Shown in pieces: positions 6,708-16,252 of a stretch of 64,000 bases of DNA. The translations under genes were made by a program, and so were the position numbers. Origin of the DNA: Oceanobacter mangrovi (GTDB lineage: Bacteria; Pseudomonadota; Gammaproteobacteria; Pseudomonadales; Oceanobacteraceae); assembly GCF_019740315.1 (NCBI RefSeq), contig NZ_JAHXZR010000006.1, forward strand, positions 1 through 64,000, given 5' to 3'. The first letter of the stretch is position 1, and every line of letters begins with the position of its first letter. The notes below the pieces were generated by a model. That model did not search any database. It saw only the letters and a list, made by a program, of their open reading frames with translations, and had not been told where the DNA came from.

Positions 6708-8291
6708 TTAGCGCACCACGTTCACATACAGCAGCAATGACATACCGGGCTGCAGGTATTTGGCGCGGGTGTCGTTGGGGTTCCACTTGCGAATATCTGC
6801 CACCGAAACCCGGAAACGACTGCCAATGCTGGCGAGCGAGTCACCACTACGTACCCGATAGGTCACTTTACGAATTTCCTGACGGCCGCTATTACCACTA
6901 CTGGTCGGCTTGCTGGTCGGCTTGCTGGTCGGAATCCAGATTGTCAGCTTTTTGCCAACAGTCAGAGGGTCGCCCGGAGCCATGCCATTCCAGTGGGCAA
7001 TTTGACGCGAGGTCACGCCATATTTTTTACCAATTTCCCAAAAGGTATCACCAGAGGCAACCTGGTAGGAAATCTTGTTGGTATTGGCAGGCTGGCGCGC
7101 CGTCTGGGTGCGATCCATACGTTGTGACAAACTGTAAGAGTAACTGTCCTGGCCCTTGATAGCGCCGGGAATCAGCAGCGTTTGACCAACCCGGATAGTA
7201 TTGCCAGACAGGCTGTTTACCCGTTTAACCACATCAATGGTGGTGCGGTAATGATTGCTGATGGTTTGCAGATTATCGCCGGATTTGACTGTGTAGCGGT
7301 GCCAGCGCACCCGCTGCGAGGCAGGCAAAGAGGCCAACCGAGTCTGAAATTCCGCCTGCTGTTCCTGTGGTACCAGAATTTCATGCGGGCCATCGGGGTG
7401 CGTCGCCCAACGGTTGTATCCGGGATTGAGACGGTAGATTTCATCAAGATCGGTATCGGACAAATCGGCAACCTGTGCGAGGTCGATCTGGCCACCGGTC
7501 TGCACTACCGCAAAGTAGGGTTTGTTCTCAACCGGCTGGAATGGAATCTGGTAACGCTCCGGATATTTAAGCAGCTGCGCCAGTGCCAATAGTTTGGGAA
7601 CATAAGCCTGGGTTTCGGTTGGTAAGTCCAGCGCCCAGAAGTCTTCCGGTTTGTGAGCCGCCTTGTTCTGGCGAATGGCCTTGCGGACAGTGCCTGCGCC
7701 TGAGTTGTAGCTGGCCAGCGCCAGCTGCCAGTCACCGTCAAACTGACGCGCCAGACTGGAAAGATAATCCAGCGCTGCGTTGGTGGCCGCGCGAATGTCA
7801 CGACGGCCGTCGTACCACCAGTCCTGATTCAGTCCAAAATACTTGCCGGTCGACGGAATAAACTGCCAAACCCCGGACGCCCGTCCATGGCTATAGGCAA
7901 ATGGATCAAAGGCGCTTTCGACGATGGGCAGCAAGGCAACTTCGCCAGGCACCTCACGCGCTTCAATTTGCTCGGCAATATAGTAGAGGTAGGGGCGCGC
8001 CCGTTCTGTCACCCGTTTCATATATTCCGGGTGCTTGATGTACCAGTCACGCTGCTGACGCAGACGTTCATTGTCGACGTTCAGATCAAGCTGAAAGCTG
8101 TCGAGAATCCGCAGCCAGACATCCTCTTCGACGAAGGATTCCACCGTTGTGCTGTCAGGTAGTTCATCCAGCAAGGTGACCGCTTCGCTGGCAGGCTGCC
8201 AGGCCGCGACGGCAGGTTTCAGATTTTGCTGGCTACAGGCGGTTACCCAGGCGAGGGGTAACAGAATGGTGACTAGTGAGAACGGACGCAT
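6708..8291 (-). CDS. mltD: Membrane-bound lytic murein transglycosylase D
   Basis: A lipoprotein of 527 residues with lipobox VTAC (Cys19). Residues about 100-260 form the goose-type lysozyme/SLT catalytic domain, with the catalytic Glu near 125 in LLPIVESAFDP and the conserved ASGVWQFIPSTGKYFGL. Three LysM peptidoglycan-binding repeats follow (about 332-375, 408-452 and 479-524), each beginning Y-x-V-x-SGD. MltD cleaves the MurNAc-GlcNAc bond to give 1,6-anhydro ends during cell wall turnover. The linker between LysM 2 and 3 contains an SKPTSKPTSKPTS repeat. Divergent from the methyltransferase gene; probably one unit with the solute-binding protein. Confidence 0.95.
   Translation of the reverse strand: MRPFSLVTILLPLAWVTACSQQNLKPAVAAWQPASEAVTLLDELPDSTTVESFVEEDVWLRILDSFQLDLNVDNERLRQQRDWYIKHPEYMKRVTERARPYLYYIAEQIEAREVPGEVALLPIVESAFDPFAYSHGRASGVWQFIPSTGKYFGLNQDWWYDGRRDIRAATNAALDYLSSLARQFDGDWQLALASYNSGAGTVRKAIRQNKAAHKPEDFWALDLPTETQAYVPKLLALAQLLKYPERYQIPFQPVENKPYFAVVQTGGQIDLAQVADLSDTDLDEIYRLNPGYNRWATHPDGPHEILVPQEQQAEFQTRLASLPASQRVRWHRYTVKSGDNLQTISNHYRTTIDVVKRVNSLSGNTIRVGQTLLIPGAIKGQDSYSYSLSQRMDRTQTARQPANTNKISYQVASGDTFWEIGKKYGVTSRQIAHWNGMAPGDPLTVGKKLTIWIPTSKPTSKPTSSGNSGRQEIRKVTYRVRSGDSLASIGSRFRVSVADIRKWNPNDTRAKYLQPGMSLLLYVNVVR
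6901..6932. repeat. 12-bp tandem repeat inside mltD
   Basis: About two and a half copies of TGCTGGTCGGCT encode the SKPT repeats of the linker between LysM domains. Being in frame with a 12-base unit, copy changes would lengthen or shorten the linker without a frameshift. Confidence 0.75.
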
Positions 8292-8376
8292 GCACTTAAA
8301 CTGTCAGAAGATTCGCGGCACAGTCTAGTGATTGACCGAGTGTCAGGCAACCAGAGGATCAACAGGAGGTCGAATA

Positions 8377-9117
8377 GTGGGCGCCAGAGTAAAGTCCGAT
8401 GCATATCGCAACTGGATTGCAACACGTTCGGCCAGACGATTGTTGTCGCTTGAGGCTGGCTGGATCCGGGAGGTTCTGGTGGACCTGCACGGCCAGCACC
8501 TGATGTATTCCGGCGTCGATAATACGCCAAGGTTTCTCAAGCGCAGCCGGATGCGTCATGCCTTTAACATGGGCATGACCTGGACAGATTCCAATGCCGT
8601 TGATGGCCTGATGGCCGAAGATGCCTGGCCGCTGGCGGATGAATCCCTGGATGGCGTAGTCCTGCAGCACAGCCTTGATATGTGCGCGCGACCCCATCAA
8701 CTGGTCCGGGAAGCAGCGAGGGTATTGCAGCCAAGCGGATATCTGGTTGTGGTGGGATTTAATCCGCACAGCGTCTTTGGCGCGGTTAAATTGGCCTGTA
8801 CACTGTCGTCCCAGGTGCCGTGGGTCTGTAATTGTGTTGATTCCCGCCGCTTGCGTGATTGGCTGACACTGCTGGATTTTCGGGTTGAATCGGTTACGTC
8901 GGTGGCTCATTTGTGGCCGTTGCGGCTGCTGACGGAAAGCGCCAGTCGTCGCTTTGACCGGGTTTTTGCCGGTCGCAACTGGCTGCCAGCCAACGCCTAT
9001 ATTCTGGTCGCGCGTAAAACCATTCCAGGCCGCACGCCCAGTCGTCAACGACGCTGGCAATTGCCGCCGGGCTTTGCCAGTAATCCGGCGATAGCACGAG
9101 TTAAACAACAAGACTGA
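8377..9117 (+). CDS. Class I SAM-dependent methyltransferase, YafS type
   Basis: GTG 8377 is preferred as start because AGGAGG lies seven bases upstream; the open frame to 8332 has none. The 246-residue protein has a methyltransferase fold: [20 protein letters not shown] matches motif II/III spacing, followed by [20 protein letters not shown] and a Phe/Arg-rich C-terminal part. The usual glycine-rich motif I is weak here. The position between mltD and rnhA-dnaQ is conserved in gammaproteobacteria, where the gene is called yafS in Escherichia coli. Its substrate is not known to me. Confidence 0.85.
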   Translation: MGARVKSDAYRNWIATRSARRLLSLEAGWIREVLVDLHGQHLMYSGVDNTPRFLKRSRMRHAFNMGMTWTDSNAVDGLMAEDAWPLADESLDGVVLQHSLDMCARPHQLVREAARVLQPSGYLVVVGFNPHSVFGAVKLACTLSSQVPWVCNCVDSRRLRDWLTLLDFRVESVTSVAHLWPLRLLTESASRRFDRVFAGRNWLPANAYILVARKTIPGRTPSRQRRWQLPPGFASNPAIARVKQQD

Positions 9118-9143
9118 ATATTATTCAGGCAAACAGGTGTGTT

Positions 9144-9575
9144 TTGAAAGTAGAGATTTTTACGGATGGAGCCTGCAAAGGTAATCCTGGCCCGGGTGGC
9201 TGGGGAGCCCTGCTGCGCTTTGGTTCGGCAGAAAAAGAGCTGTGGGGTGGTGAGCAGGGAACCACCAACAATCGAATGGAACTGATGGCAGCGATTCAGG
9301 GTCTGGAGGCTTTGACTCGCCCTTGCGACGTCATCCTGACCACCGACTCCAAATACGTAATGCAAGGTGTTGAGCAGTGGATGGCGGGCTGGAAGCGTAA
9401 CGGCTGGAAAACTGCCTCCCGGCAGCCGGTGAAAAATCAGGACCTGTGGCAGCGCCTCGATGCGGCAGTCGGCAAACACAAGGTCGACTGGCGCTGGGTC
9501 AAGGGTCATGCCGGACATGACGAAAACGAACGGGCCGACATGCTGGCCAATCGTGGTGCGGCAGGGGTGAAATAA
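9144..9575 (+). CDS. rnhA: Ribonuclease HI
   Basis: RNase HI removes RNA from RNA:DNA hybrids, clearing primers and R-loops. All catalytic residues are visible: Asp8 ([16 protein letters not shown]), Glu46 (NNRMELMA), Asp68 (TTDSKYV) and the late [12 protein letters not shown] segment with the last Asp. The length of 143 residues is normal for the family. The start is TTG 9144, since the family core begins immediately at residue 2 and no ATG is available. The stop codon overlaps the dnaQ start by one base (TAATG), which suggests translational coupling. Confidence 0.97.
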   Translation: MKVEIFTDGACKGNPGPGGWGALLRFGSAEKELWGGEQGTTNNRMELMAAIQGLEALTRPCDVILTTDSKYVMQGVEQWMAGWKRNGWKTASRQPVKNQDLWQRLDAAVGKHKVDWRWVKGHAGHDENERADMLANRGAAGVK

Positions 9576-10288
9576 TGAGACAGGTTGTACTGGATACGGA
9601 AACCACCGGTATCGGCGAGGGGCACCGGATTCTTGAAATCGGCTGCGTCGAGGTGATTGAGCGAAAACTGACCGGTCGTCATTTCCACAAATACATCAAT
9701 CCGCAACGTGAAATCGATCCAGAGGCCCAAGCTGTTCACGGCATCAGCATGGAATGGCTGACAGAGACCAATGCGCCATTTTTTGGCGATGTGGTCGATG
9801 AGTTTCGCGAGTTCATTGATGGTGCCCAGCTGGTGATCCACAACGCCGCGTTCGACGTCGGCATGATGGACTACGAATTCCGCCTGTTGGGACTGTCACC
9901 GACCATCGAAATCTGCAGCGTGCTGGATACGCTGAAAATGGCTCGCGACATGTTCCCGGGCTCACGGGTTTCACTTGACGCCCTCTGCAAGCGTTACGAC
10001 ATCGACAACAGCCATCGCGAACTGCACGGGGCCTTGCTCGACTCCGAAATTCTTGCGGATGTGTACCTGGCCATGACCGGCGGCCAGACGGCGTTGATAC
10101 TGGCTGTCGAAGACGACAACAAGGATGGCATCGTTGAATTGGATCTGGATCAGCTGGGCGGTGTTGATACTACCAACCTGCCGGTAATTCGGGCGCTGGC
10201 GGATGAAATCAATGCCCATAACAAGATGCTGGAATTGATCGACAAGAAGAGCGAAAACGGCGCGATCTGGCGATCGCTGGAAGGATAG
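9575..10288 (+). CDS. dnaQ: DNA polymerase III epsilon subunit (proofreading exonuclease)
   Basis: The 3'-5' exonuclease of the replicative polymerase. ExoI motif VLDTETTGIG (Asp7, Glu9), ExoII around HNAAFDVGMMDYE and ExoIII-epsilon HGALLDSEILADVYL are all present. The C-terminal tail that binds the alpha subunit is also there, giving 237 residues, close to the family length. The gene is coupled to rnhA by a one-base overlap and followed by a strong terminator. The rnhA/dnaQ pair is divergently arranged in E. coli but co-directional here, as in pseudomonads. Confidence 0.96.
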   Translation: MRQVVLDTETTGIGEGHRILEIGCVEVIERKLTGRHFHKYINPQREIDPEAQAVHGISMEWLTETNAPFFGDVVDEFREFIDGAQLVIHNAAFDVGMMDYEFRLLGLSPTIEICSVLDTLKMARDMFPGSRVSLDALCKRYDIDNSHRELHGALLDSEILADVYLAMTGGQTALILAVEDDNKDGIVELDLDQLGGVDTTNLPVIRALADEINAHNKMLELIDKKSENGAIWRSLEG

Positions 10289-10318
10289 GCTGCCGCGACA
10301 ACTCGTGGCGGCAACCTG

Positions 10319-10350
10319 AAAGCCCATGCAGAAACCTGCATGGGCTTTTT
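10319..10350. terminator. Bidirectional rho-independent terminator
   Basis: AAAGCCCATGCAG and CTGCATGGGCTTT form a 13-bp stem with an AAAC loop, flanked by A and T tracts. It sits between the convergent dnaQ and nhaB genes and can serve both. Confidence 0.9.
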
Positions 10351-10353
10351 ACT

Positions 10354-11865
10354 TTACAGCCAGTGGGTGACTGCAAAATAACCGATGCCGGTCATGACCA
10401 CGGTGTATGGTAATGCCATTATCACCATACGGCCGTATGACAATCGAATCAGCGGTGCCAAAGCAGAAGTCAGCAGGAACAGAAATGCTGCCTGGCCGTT
10501 TGGCGTGGCAACACTCGGCAGGTTGGTGCCAGTGTTGATCGCGGTTGCCAGTACATCGAAGTGTTCACGGGTGATTTCACCGGCCAGCAAAGCGGCCTTC
10601 ACCTCAGAGATGTAAACCGTTGCAACAAACACGTTGTCACTGATCATCGACAGCACGCCATTGGCGAGGAAGAACACGCCTGGTTGTGAATCTGTGGTGA
10701 CGTTATTGGTATCCAGAATCCAGCTGATAATCGGCGTAAACAGATGCTGTGCGTGAATCACGCCAACAATACTGAAAAACACTACCAGTAGCGCAGTAAA
10801 CGGCATGGCTTCTTCGAATGCCTTGCCAATCTGATGCTCTTCGATAATGCCGTTAAAGGCAGTCAAAATAATAATCACCGCCAGGCCAATCAAACCGACT
10901 TCCGCCAGATGCAGTGCCAGCCCCAGCACAAGGAAAATGGCAACCAGTGCCTGAATGGCCAGCTGAGCCTTGATTTTGGGTGTCAGTGCAGCTGATTGTT
11001 TGTCGTTGAAATCCTGCAGGATGGCGCGTACATCTTCTGGTAGCTTGGCGCCATAGCCAAAGAAGCCGGTTTTTTCCAGCAAGGCACAGGTGATCAAGCC
11101 GGCAACCAGAACCGGCATGGTAACCGGTGCCATGCGAGTGAAGAATTCAATGAACTCCCAGCCAGCCTCTTCCGCGATCAGCAGGTTTTGCGGCTCACCA
11201 ACCAGAGTACAGACGCCGCCAAGAGCAGTACCAACCGCGCCATGCATCATCAGGCTGCGCAGAAAGCCGCGGAAAGCGTCCAGATCCTGACGATGCTGTT
11301 CCTTCAGCTCGGCATCGGAACCGTGATCGTGTTCATTGTTGAAGTTTTTACCACTGGCGACCCGGTGATAAACACTGTAGAAACCGACAGAAACACTGAT
11401 CAGCACAGCGGTGACCGTCAGCGCATCGAGGAAGGCTGACAACAGAGCCGCAACAATACTGAACAGCAGCGACAGCATTACCTTGGAGCGCACACCCAGT
11501 AGAATCTTGGTAAAAGTAAACAGCAACAGGTCCTTCATGAAATAAATTCCGGCCACCATAAACATCAGCAGCAGGATCACCGGGAAGTTGTGCAAAGCCT
11601 CTTCATACACAACTTCAGCAGGCACCATGCCGAGCAGAATGGCTTCAATAGCCAATAGACCACCCGGTTGCAGCGGGTAACATTTCAGCGCCATGGCCAG
11701 CGTGAAAATAAACTCGACAATCAGCAGCCAGCCAGTGATATAGCTCCCCAGCGCGTAGACGCTGACGATGTTAAACGCGAGAAAGGCAAGTATGGTTTTT
11801 TTATACCACTGGGGCGCGCTTCCCAGAAAATTGCCCAACACGGCGCTTGTTATTGATGGATTCAT
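10354..11865 (-). CDS. nhaB: Na+/H+ antiporter NhaB
   Basis: An integral membrane antiporter of 503 residues with about 12 hydrophobic segments, which exports sodium in exchange for protons. The N-terminus ([20 protein letters not shown]), [27 protein letters not shown] with the conserved [20 protein letters not shown] and [20 protein letters not shown] are NhaB signatures including membrane-embedded acidic residues. A sodium antiporter fits a marine or saline lifestyle, though many soil bacteria also have it. It is expressed alone, divergent from fimL, with a 252-base intergenic region that holds the promoters for both. Confidence 0.95.
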   Translation of the reverse strand: MNPSITSAVLGNFLGSAPQWYKKTILAFLAFNIVSVYALGSYITGWLLIVEFIFTLAMALKCYPLQPGGLLAIEAILLGMVPAEVVYEEALHNFPVILLLMFMVAGIYFMKDLLLFTFTKILLGVRSKVMLSLLFSIVAALLSAFLDALTVTAVLISVSVGFYSVYHRVASGKNFNNEHDHGSDAELKEQHRQDLDAFRGFLRSLMMHGAVGTALGGVCTLVGEPQNLLIAEEAGWEFIEFFTRMAPVTMPVLVAGLITCALLEKTGFFGYGAKLPEDVRAILQDFNDKQSAALTPKIKAQLAIQALVAIFLVLGLALHLAEVGLIGLAVIIILTAFNGIIEEHQIGKAFEEAMPFTALLVVFFSIVGVIHAQHLFTPIISWILDTNNVTTDSQPGVFFLANGVLSMISDNVFVATVYISEVKAALLAGEITREHFDVLATAINTGTNLPSVATPNGQAAFLFLLTSALAPLIRLSYGRMVIMALPYTVVMTGIGYFAVTHWL

Positions 11866-12117
11866 TCTTGTTTCCTTGGTCGTATCCCTCTTTGGGGTGT
11901 CGGAAATGTAATGGGTTTTGCATTAATTTCAACTGACACAGGCCAGTCAGCTGTTCAGTTAACGGCCAAATGCCAACCTTGTTCCCGCTCATGCGGCAGT
12001 TTGGATAGAAGTCTGTCACATGCTGAATATCTTCTATCTGCAAAAGGTTTCACGAATAAGGGGTTATATGGATAGAATACCTTTACCTCTAGTGCGTGGA
12101 CTAAGCGATACAGCGTC

Positions 12118-13761
12118 ATGGCAGAACTCAACCCGGCAATTGAAGATACCCAGTTTGCAACATCCCTGAACCTGGTGAAGGGAGAAGTTGTGAACGCGCT
12201 TGATCAGGCGGCATCACAACTGGACCTGTATTCCGATACAGGAACGCCAGAAAACCTGCGATCCTTCCTCGAAGAAGTGCAGCAGGTGCGTGGTACTTTC
12301 AAACTGCTGGATTTCCGCGCCGGCGAACGACTGTGTGAAGAATTTGCGGATACAGGTCGTTCAGCTCGCGGCGGCAAGTTGCCTGATTCGACCCTGTCTG
12401 CATTCACCCAGGCAATTATTTTTCTCAAACGCCTGGTTGACCTGATGGGTGAGGGTGCGCCAGTGTCACCGAGCCTACTGGTACCAGCTATCAACCAGAT
12501 TCGTCGCGAACGCAACGACGCACCACTGCCAGAATCCTATTTTTTCCTGGTCAACCTGCGGCCGAGAGTAGACTTGCCAAAAACCGAGCCGGGCGCTGCC
12601 CGGTTTCCATATCGGCGTGCCCGTCAAATGTTCCAGCTAGGCTTGCTGGGTCTGATTCGTGGCCAAAGCCGGGCTGGCGCCATCAAGATCATGCAACGCG
12701 CGGTAGGTCGTTTTGAGCGCGCCAGCCGCGGCGGCGCCTCCTGGTTGTTTTGGCATGCAGCATCTGCCGCACTGGATGCACTAACCCAGGACGAATTTGA
12801 AATGACCGGCACCCGTCTTGCGTTGCTAGGCCAGCTGGATCGTCAGGTTCGCAAAATTCAGGAAACCGAAGGTCGAGGCTTTGCCGAGAAACAGCCTGAC
12901 TGGTTGCTGAAAGAGTTCATTCATATTGTTTCGCTGGCGCAGCCTTCGACCGATCTGGTTCGCCAGGTGCAGGAAGAATTCCACGTTGGCAAGGGCATCA
13001 AGGAAACCCAACTGATCGACTTGCGTAGTCAACTACGCGGCCCGGATTCCAGTGCGCTGGCATCGCTGGCTATTGCACTGCAGGAGGAACTGCAGTCCAT
13101 CAAGGATCAGATCGACCTGATAGAGCGCATGGATATTGCGCCGGAAGAATTCAAGGAACTGGTCTCAGGCCTGCGCCGCATTTCCGACACATTGTCGATC
13201 ACCAATCATGTTGAAGCAGCGGACCGAGCCAACCTGCTGGCGGTTAATCTTGAAGCAACCGGCATGGCCGGGCTGCGTAATCGAGCCACATTTGTTGCCG
13301 ATGAAGTCATCAAGCTTGAGCAAAGCCTGCGCACGATCGGCGCCAGCGGCATTGATAAAACCGCCGCCGTTGATCCTGTCAGTCTCAATGAAGCCAAAAT
13401 CGCCATCCTTTCTGAATCCATGGCGGCTTTGGGCATGGTCAAACGCGCCATTGGCAGCTACCTGGAATCCGCTGGCGACAAGCTACATGTCCGCAATGTC
13501 AGCAAGAGCCTGCTGGATGTCGCTGGAGCCATGCTATTCCTTGAACGCCAATCCATCCACGATATTCTACTGGCCTTGCGTGATTTCATCGAAAACCAGG
13601 TCCTGGCCGGTGAAGAGATGATTGAAGAGCACAAGATGGAAGCCTTCGCGGACGCCATTACCGCAGTTGAGTATTATATCGACTCAATGAACACTGGCGG
13701 AGCCGGTTCAACAGAAGCGGTTAAACTGGCCCAGGAAAGTCTTCGCCACCTGATTAGCTGA
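12118..13761 (+). CDS. fimL: FimL-like regulator with degenerate HPt domains
   Basis: The 547-residue protein is almost entirely helical and resembles the N-terminal part of the chemotaxis-like kinase ChpA/PilL. It begins with a helical bundle (SLNLVKGEVVNALDQAASQL) where an HPt domain would sit but has no phospho-accepting histidine motif. This is the character of FimL, which in Pseudomonas aeruginosa links the Chp system to adenylate cyclase, type IV pilus twitching and virulence. Position beside nhaB and the small membrane protein gene agrees with the pseudomonad locus as I recall it. No pilus or chemotaxis genes are in the window, so partners must be elsewhere. Confidence 0.8.
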   Translation: MAELNPAIEDTQFATSLNLVKGEVVNALDQAASQLDLYSDTGTPENLRSFLEEVQQVRGTFKLLDFRAGERLCEEFADTGRSARGGKLPDSTLSAFTQAIIFLKRLVDLMGEGAPVSPSLLVPAINQIRRERNDAPLPESYFFLVNLRPRVDLPKTEPGAARFPYRRARQMFQLGLLGLIRGQSRAGAIKIMQRAVGRFERASRGGASWLFWHAASAALDALTQDEFEMTGTRLALLGQLDRQVRKIQETEGRGFAEKQPDWLLKEFIHIVSLAQPSTDLVRQVQEEFHVGKGIKETQLIDLRSQLRGPDSSALASLAIALQEELQSIKDQIDLIERMDIAPEEFKELVSGLRRISDTLSITNHVEAADRANLLAVNLEATGMAGLRNRATFVADEVIKLEQSLRTIGASGIDKTAAVDPVSLNEAKIAILSESMAALGMVKRAIGSYLESAGDKLHVRNVSKSLLDVAGAMLFLERQSIHDILLALRDFIENQVLAGEEMIEEHKMEAFADAITAVEYYIDSMNTGGAGSTEAVKLAQESLRHLIS

Positions 13762-13773
13762 AGGATGTAGCAC

Positions 13774-14415
13774 ATGTTACTGGGGACGCTCACGGCAGTA
13801 TTTGCAGGGATCATCGTTGTTATTCTGGTTGTCGTGGGCATCATGTGGCTCGGCAAGCCCTGGTTTATACAATGGCTGAAGGGCACCGCGGGCATTCTAA
13901 TGCTGTTTGGCGGCGTCATCATCGTTTACAGCATTCTTGATTTGATCACCTACAAGCAGGCAGCGCTTGAACCGCCTGCACTGACCGTTACAACCTACCG
14001 CACTGGCGATCAAACCTACGACGTCAGCCTGGTAGATCAGGAGGGTACTGAACAACGTTTTGTGTTGCGTGGCGATCAATGGCAGCTGGACGCGCGCATG
14101 CTGCGCTGGACCGGTCCAATTGCTTCCCTTAACGCTTATCCACTGTATCGCTGGGATCGCCTGTCTGGGCGTTATTTGTCGCTGGAGCAACAGCGCAGCG
14201 AAGAACATTCAGCCTACAGCTTGGCTGAAAAAAGCCAGGTCGATCTATGGTCGGCTTTCGCAAAAATCGGGTTTTGGCTGAAAGCCGAGATGGGCAGCGC
14301 GGTATTTATGCCAATGGCTAACGGCGCCACATTCGCCGTATTTGTAACCAATGATGGTGTGGTGACTGAACCAGTCAATGCGGTTGCGGAAAAGGCCCTA
14401 AAAGGCGAGTGGTAA
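13774..14415 (+). CDS. Conserved membrane protein downstream of fimL
   Basis: 213 residues with two transmembrane helices at about 5-25 and 36-56, then a soluble, presumably periplasmic domain (LTVTTYRTGDQTYDVSLVD through the C-terminus). The segment RWTGPIASLNAYPLYRWDRLSGRY and the acidic VDLWSAFAKIGFWLKAE stretch look like a conserved domain, and GSAVFMPMANGATFAVFVTN follows. The start ATG 13774 has AAGGATG upstream and lies 12 bases after fimL, so the two are co-transcribed. I do not know a function; related genes have been labelled multidrug transporter without evidence that I can see in the sequence. Confidence 0.7.
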   Translation: MLLGTLTAVFAGIIVVILVVVGIMWLGKPWFIQWLKGTAGILMLFGGVIIVYSILDLITYKQAALEPPALTVTTYRTGDQTYDVSLVDQEGTEQRFVLRGDQWQLDARMLRWTGPIASLNAYPLYRWDRLSGRYLSLEQQRSEEHSAYSLAEKSQVDLWSAFAKIGFWLKAEMGSAVFMPMANGATFAVFVTNDGVVTEPVNAVAEKALKGEW

Positions 14416-14448
14416 GAAACATGAGCAACAACAGCAGATTGAAGACAT

Positions 14449-14477
14449 AAAAAAACGGGCCATGGCCCGTTTTTTTA
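14449..14477. terminator. Bidirectional rho-independent terminator
   Basis: An ACGGGCCATGGCCCGT palindrome is flanked by a run of A and a run of T. It lies between the fimL unit and the convergent SCP2 gene and can end transcription from both sides. Confidence 0.9.
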
Positions 14478-14503
14478 TGCTTGTCGAAAAGATCCCTCGG
14501 GTA

Positions 14504-14818
14504 TCAGTTCGGGAACAACTCACCAATCTTGGTGGCCAGCATCATATCGCCTTCAACTCGCAACTGACCGGACATAAAGGCCTGCATGCCATCGGTTTCG
14601 CCAGTAGCAATACCTGCCAGTGTCTCGGTATTCATAATCAGGGTAACGTCGGCATCATCATGCTCGCCTTCACCAAACTCACATGCGCCGTCTTTTACCG
14701 TGATGTAATAGTCATCACCGTCTTCGATACTGAACTGGAATACAGCGTTCAGATCATCAGCCGCATCAGAGTCAAAACGGCTGTTCAGGGTATTGATGAT
14801 TTCAGAAACGGAAGTCAT
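14504..14818 (-). CDS. SCP2 sterol-carrier domain protein
   Basis: The 104-residue protein is a stand-alone SCP2-like lipid-binding domain: FQFSIEDGDDYYITVKDGAC, then DADVTLIMNTETLAGIATGE and the characteristic end AFMSGQLRVEGDMMLATKIG. These small alpha/beta proteins have a hydrophobic tunnel and bind acyl-lipids or similar ligands; the bacterial role is unsettled. It is cytoplasmic and acidic. It is divergent from sohB across a 190-base region, a neighbourhood also found in pseudomonads. Confidence 0.9.
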   Translation of the reverse strand: MTSVSEIINTLNSRFDSDAADDLNAVFQFSIEDGDDYYITVKDGACEFGEGEHDDADVTLIMNTETLAGIATGETDGMQAFMSGQLRVEGDMMLATKIGELFPN

Positions 14819-15009
14819 TGCTGGGTCCTTATTGTTGATTTTGCAGCGACTCGTCGATCAGCGACGTGGTTCGTTGTGTTAAACGCCACTCTAGGCTTCT
14901 CTGCGAGGGGTGTCAACCGGGTTTCATACGGGCGTTTGAATTTACTCGGTCGTTTTGTTGCCGCCGCTCTTCAGTTAAACTAGCGGTTTTAATCGACGAG
15001 AGTGCCTGA

Positions 15010-16071
15010 GTGGAATTTCTATCTGATTACGGCTTGTTTCTCCTGAAAACCATCACCATGGTCGGGGCGCTGGTAATTGTTCTGGCAGTGATTGCCAGTA
15101 TCAGCATGAGGAACCGCCATCGCACGGACGGCGAACTGGTCGTGAAGCGTCTCAACGACGATATTGAGGACTTCAAAACCACCCTTGAAGAAGCCTTGCT
15201 GGACGAACACGAATACAAACAACTGCAAAAAAAGCGCGAAAAAGAAGAGAAGGAAAAAGCCAAGGCGGACAAAAAGCGTACCCGCGATGGCCTTGAATCC
15301 TCCGAAGTCAAAAAGCGCGTGTTTGTGCTCGACTTCAACGGCGACGTCAAAGCTTCGGAAGTCGATTTGCTGCGCCACGAAATCACTGCAGTACTGACCG
15401 AAGCCGACAAGGACGACGAAATTGTGCTGCGACTGGAAAGCCCGGGCGGTATGGTTCACACCTATGGTCTGGCAGCATCACAACTCAAGCGCATCCGCGA
15501 CAAGGGCATTCAGTTGACTATTTGTGTTGACGAAGTGGCGGCCAGTGGCGGTTACATGATGGCTTGCCTCGGTAACAAGATCGTTGCCGCGCCATTCGCA
15601 CTGATCGGCTCTATTGGCGTATTGGCGCAGATCCCCAACTTCAGCCGTTTACTGAAAAAGCACGATGTTGACTACGAACTGTTCACAGCCGGTGAATACA
15701 AACGCACGGTAACCATGTTCGGCCGCAACACTGCCAAGGCACGGGAAAAATTCCAGTCAGACCTGGAGGAAACCCATGAGCTGTTCCGTCAGCACGTGCA
15801 GAAGTTCCGTCCGCGTCTGGATGTGAACGCAGTTGCCAATGGTGATGTCTGGTACGGTCAGCAGGCCCTGGAGCTGCGCCTGATCGACGAAATCGGCACC
15901 AGCGATGATTACATCGTTAACGCCTGTGCCAAGGCCGATGTTTACAGCATCCGTTACGAATATCGCAAGAGCCTGCAAGAGAAGCTGGGTGTTGGTGTTC
16001 AGGCTGCCATTGAGAAAGCGACCACCACCATTCTCGGTCGCATCCAGCAACAAAACATCAGCAAGAGCTGA
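15010..16071 (+). CDS. sohB: Inner-membrane protease SohB
   Basis: A signal-peptide-peptidase-like serine protease of 353 residues (S49 family). An N-terminal transmembrane helix (about 12-32) is followed by a charged coiled stretch rich in Lys/Glu (about 55-95) and the protease domain. The catalytic dyad is Ser179 in EVAASGGYMMAC and Lys231 in FTAGEYKRTVTMFG, and RLESPGGMVH forms the substrate site. GTG 15010 is the likely start since it places the membrane helix at the usual position. It probably degrades membrane-associated peptides. It is followed by the unusual terminator-like element at 16078-16234. Confidence 0.93.
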   Translation: MEFLSDYGLFLLKTITMVGALVIVLAVIASISMRNRHRTDGELVVKRLNDDIEDFKTTLEEALLDEHEYKQLQKKREKEEKEKAKADKKRTRDGLESSEVKKRVFVLDFNGDVKASEVDLLRHEITAVLTEADKDDEIVLRLESPGGMVHTYGLAASQLKRIRDKGIQLTICVDEVAASGGYMMACLGNKIVAAPFALIGSIGVLAQIPNFSRLLKKHDVDYELFTAGEYKRTVTMFGRNTAKAREKFQSDLEETHELFRQHVQKFRPRLDVNAVANGDVWYGQQALELRLIDEIGTSDDYIVNACAKADVYSIRYEYRKSLQEKLGVGVQAAIEKATTTILGRIQQQNISKS

Positions 16072-16077
16072 AAATAA

Positions 16078-16234
16078 AAAAAGCGGGCATAGTCCTAATG
16101 CTGCTCACTTAACAAATCCACGTCATCACGGACGCGAAGCAGATTCGGGATCCATAGGGCGGTGAATTTCCCATCGCCACATGGATTAAGCTCGTATGGC
16201 AGGCGTCATTTATTAGGTATAGCCCGCTTTTTAT
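16078..16234. other. Structured element inside an apparent terminator
   Basis: AAAAAGCGGGC (about 16078-16089) and GCCCGCTTTTT (about 16222-16232) are the two arms of a normal terminator, but they are separated by about 130 bases instead of a short loop. The insert has its own ends CCTAAT (16094-16099) and ATTAGG (about 16211-16216). It also holds an inner hairpin with stems ATCCAT/ATGGAT (about 16150-16186) enclosing GGCG/CGCC. No coding frame of note is in it. It could be a small non-autonomous mobile element, a decayed attC-like site or a structured RNA. Confidence 0.45.
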
Positions 16235-16252
16235 CCCCGCTATCCCGCCTTA

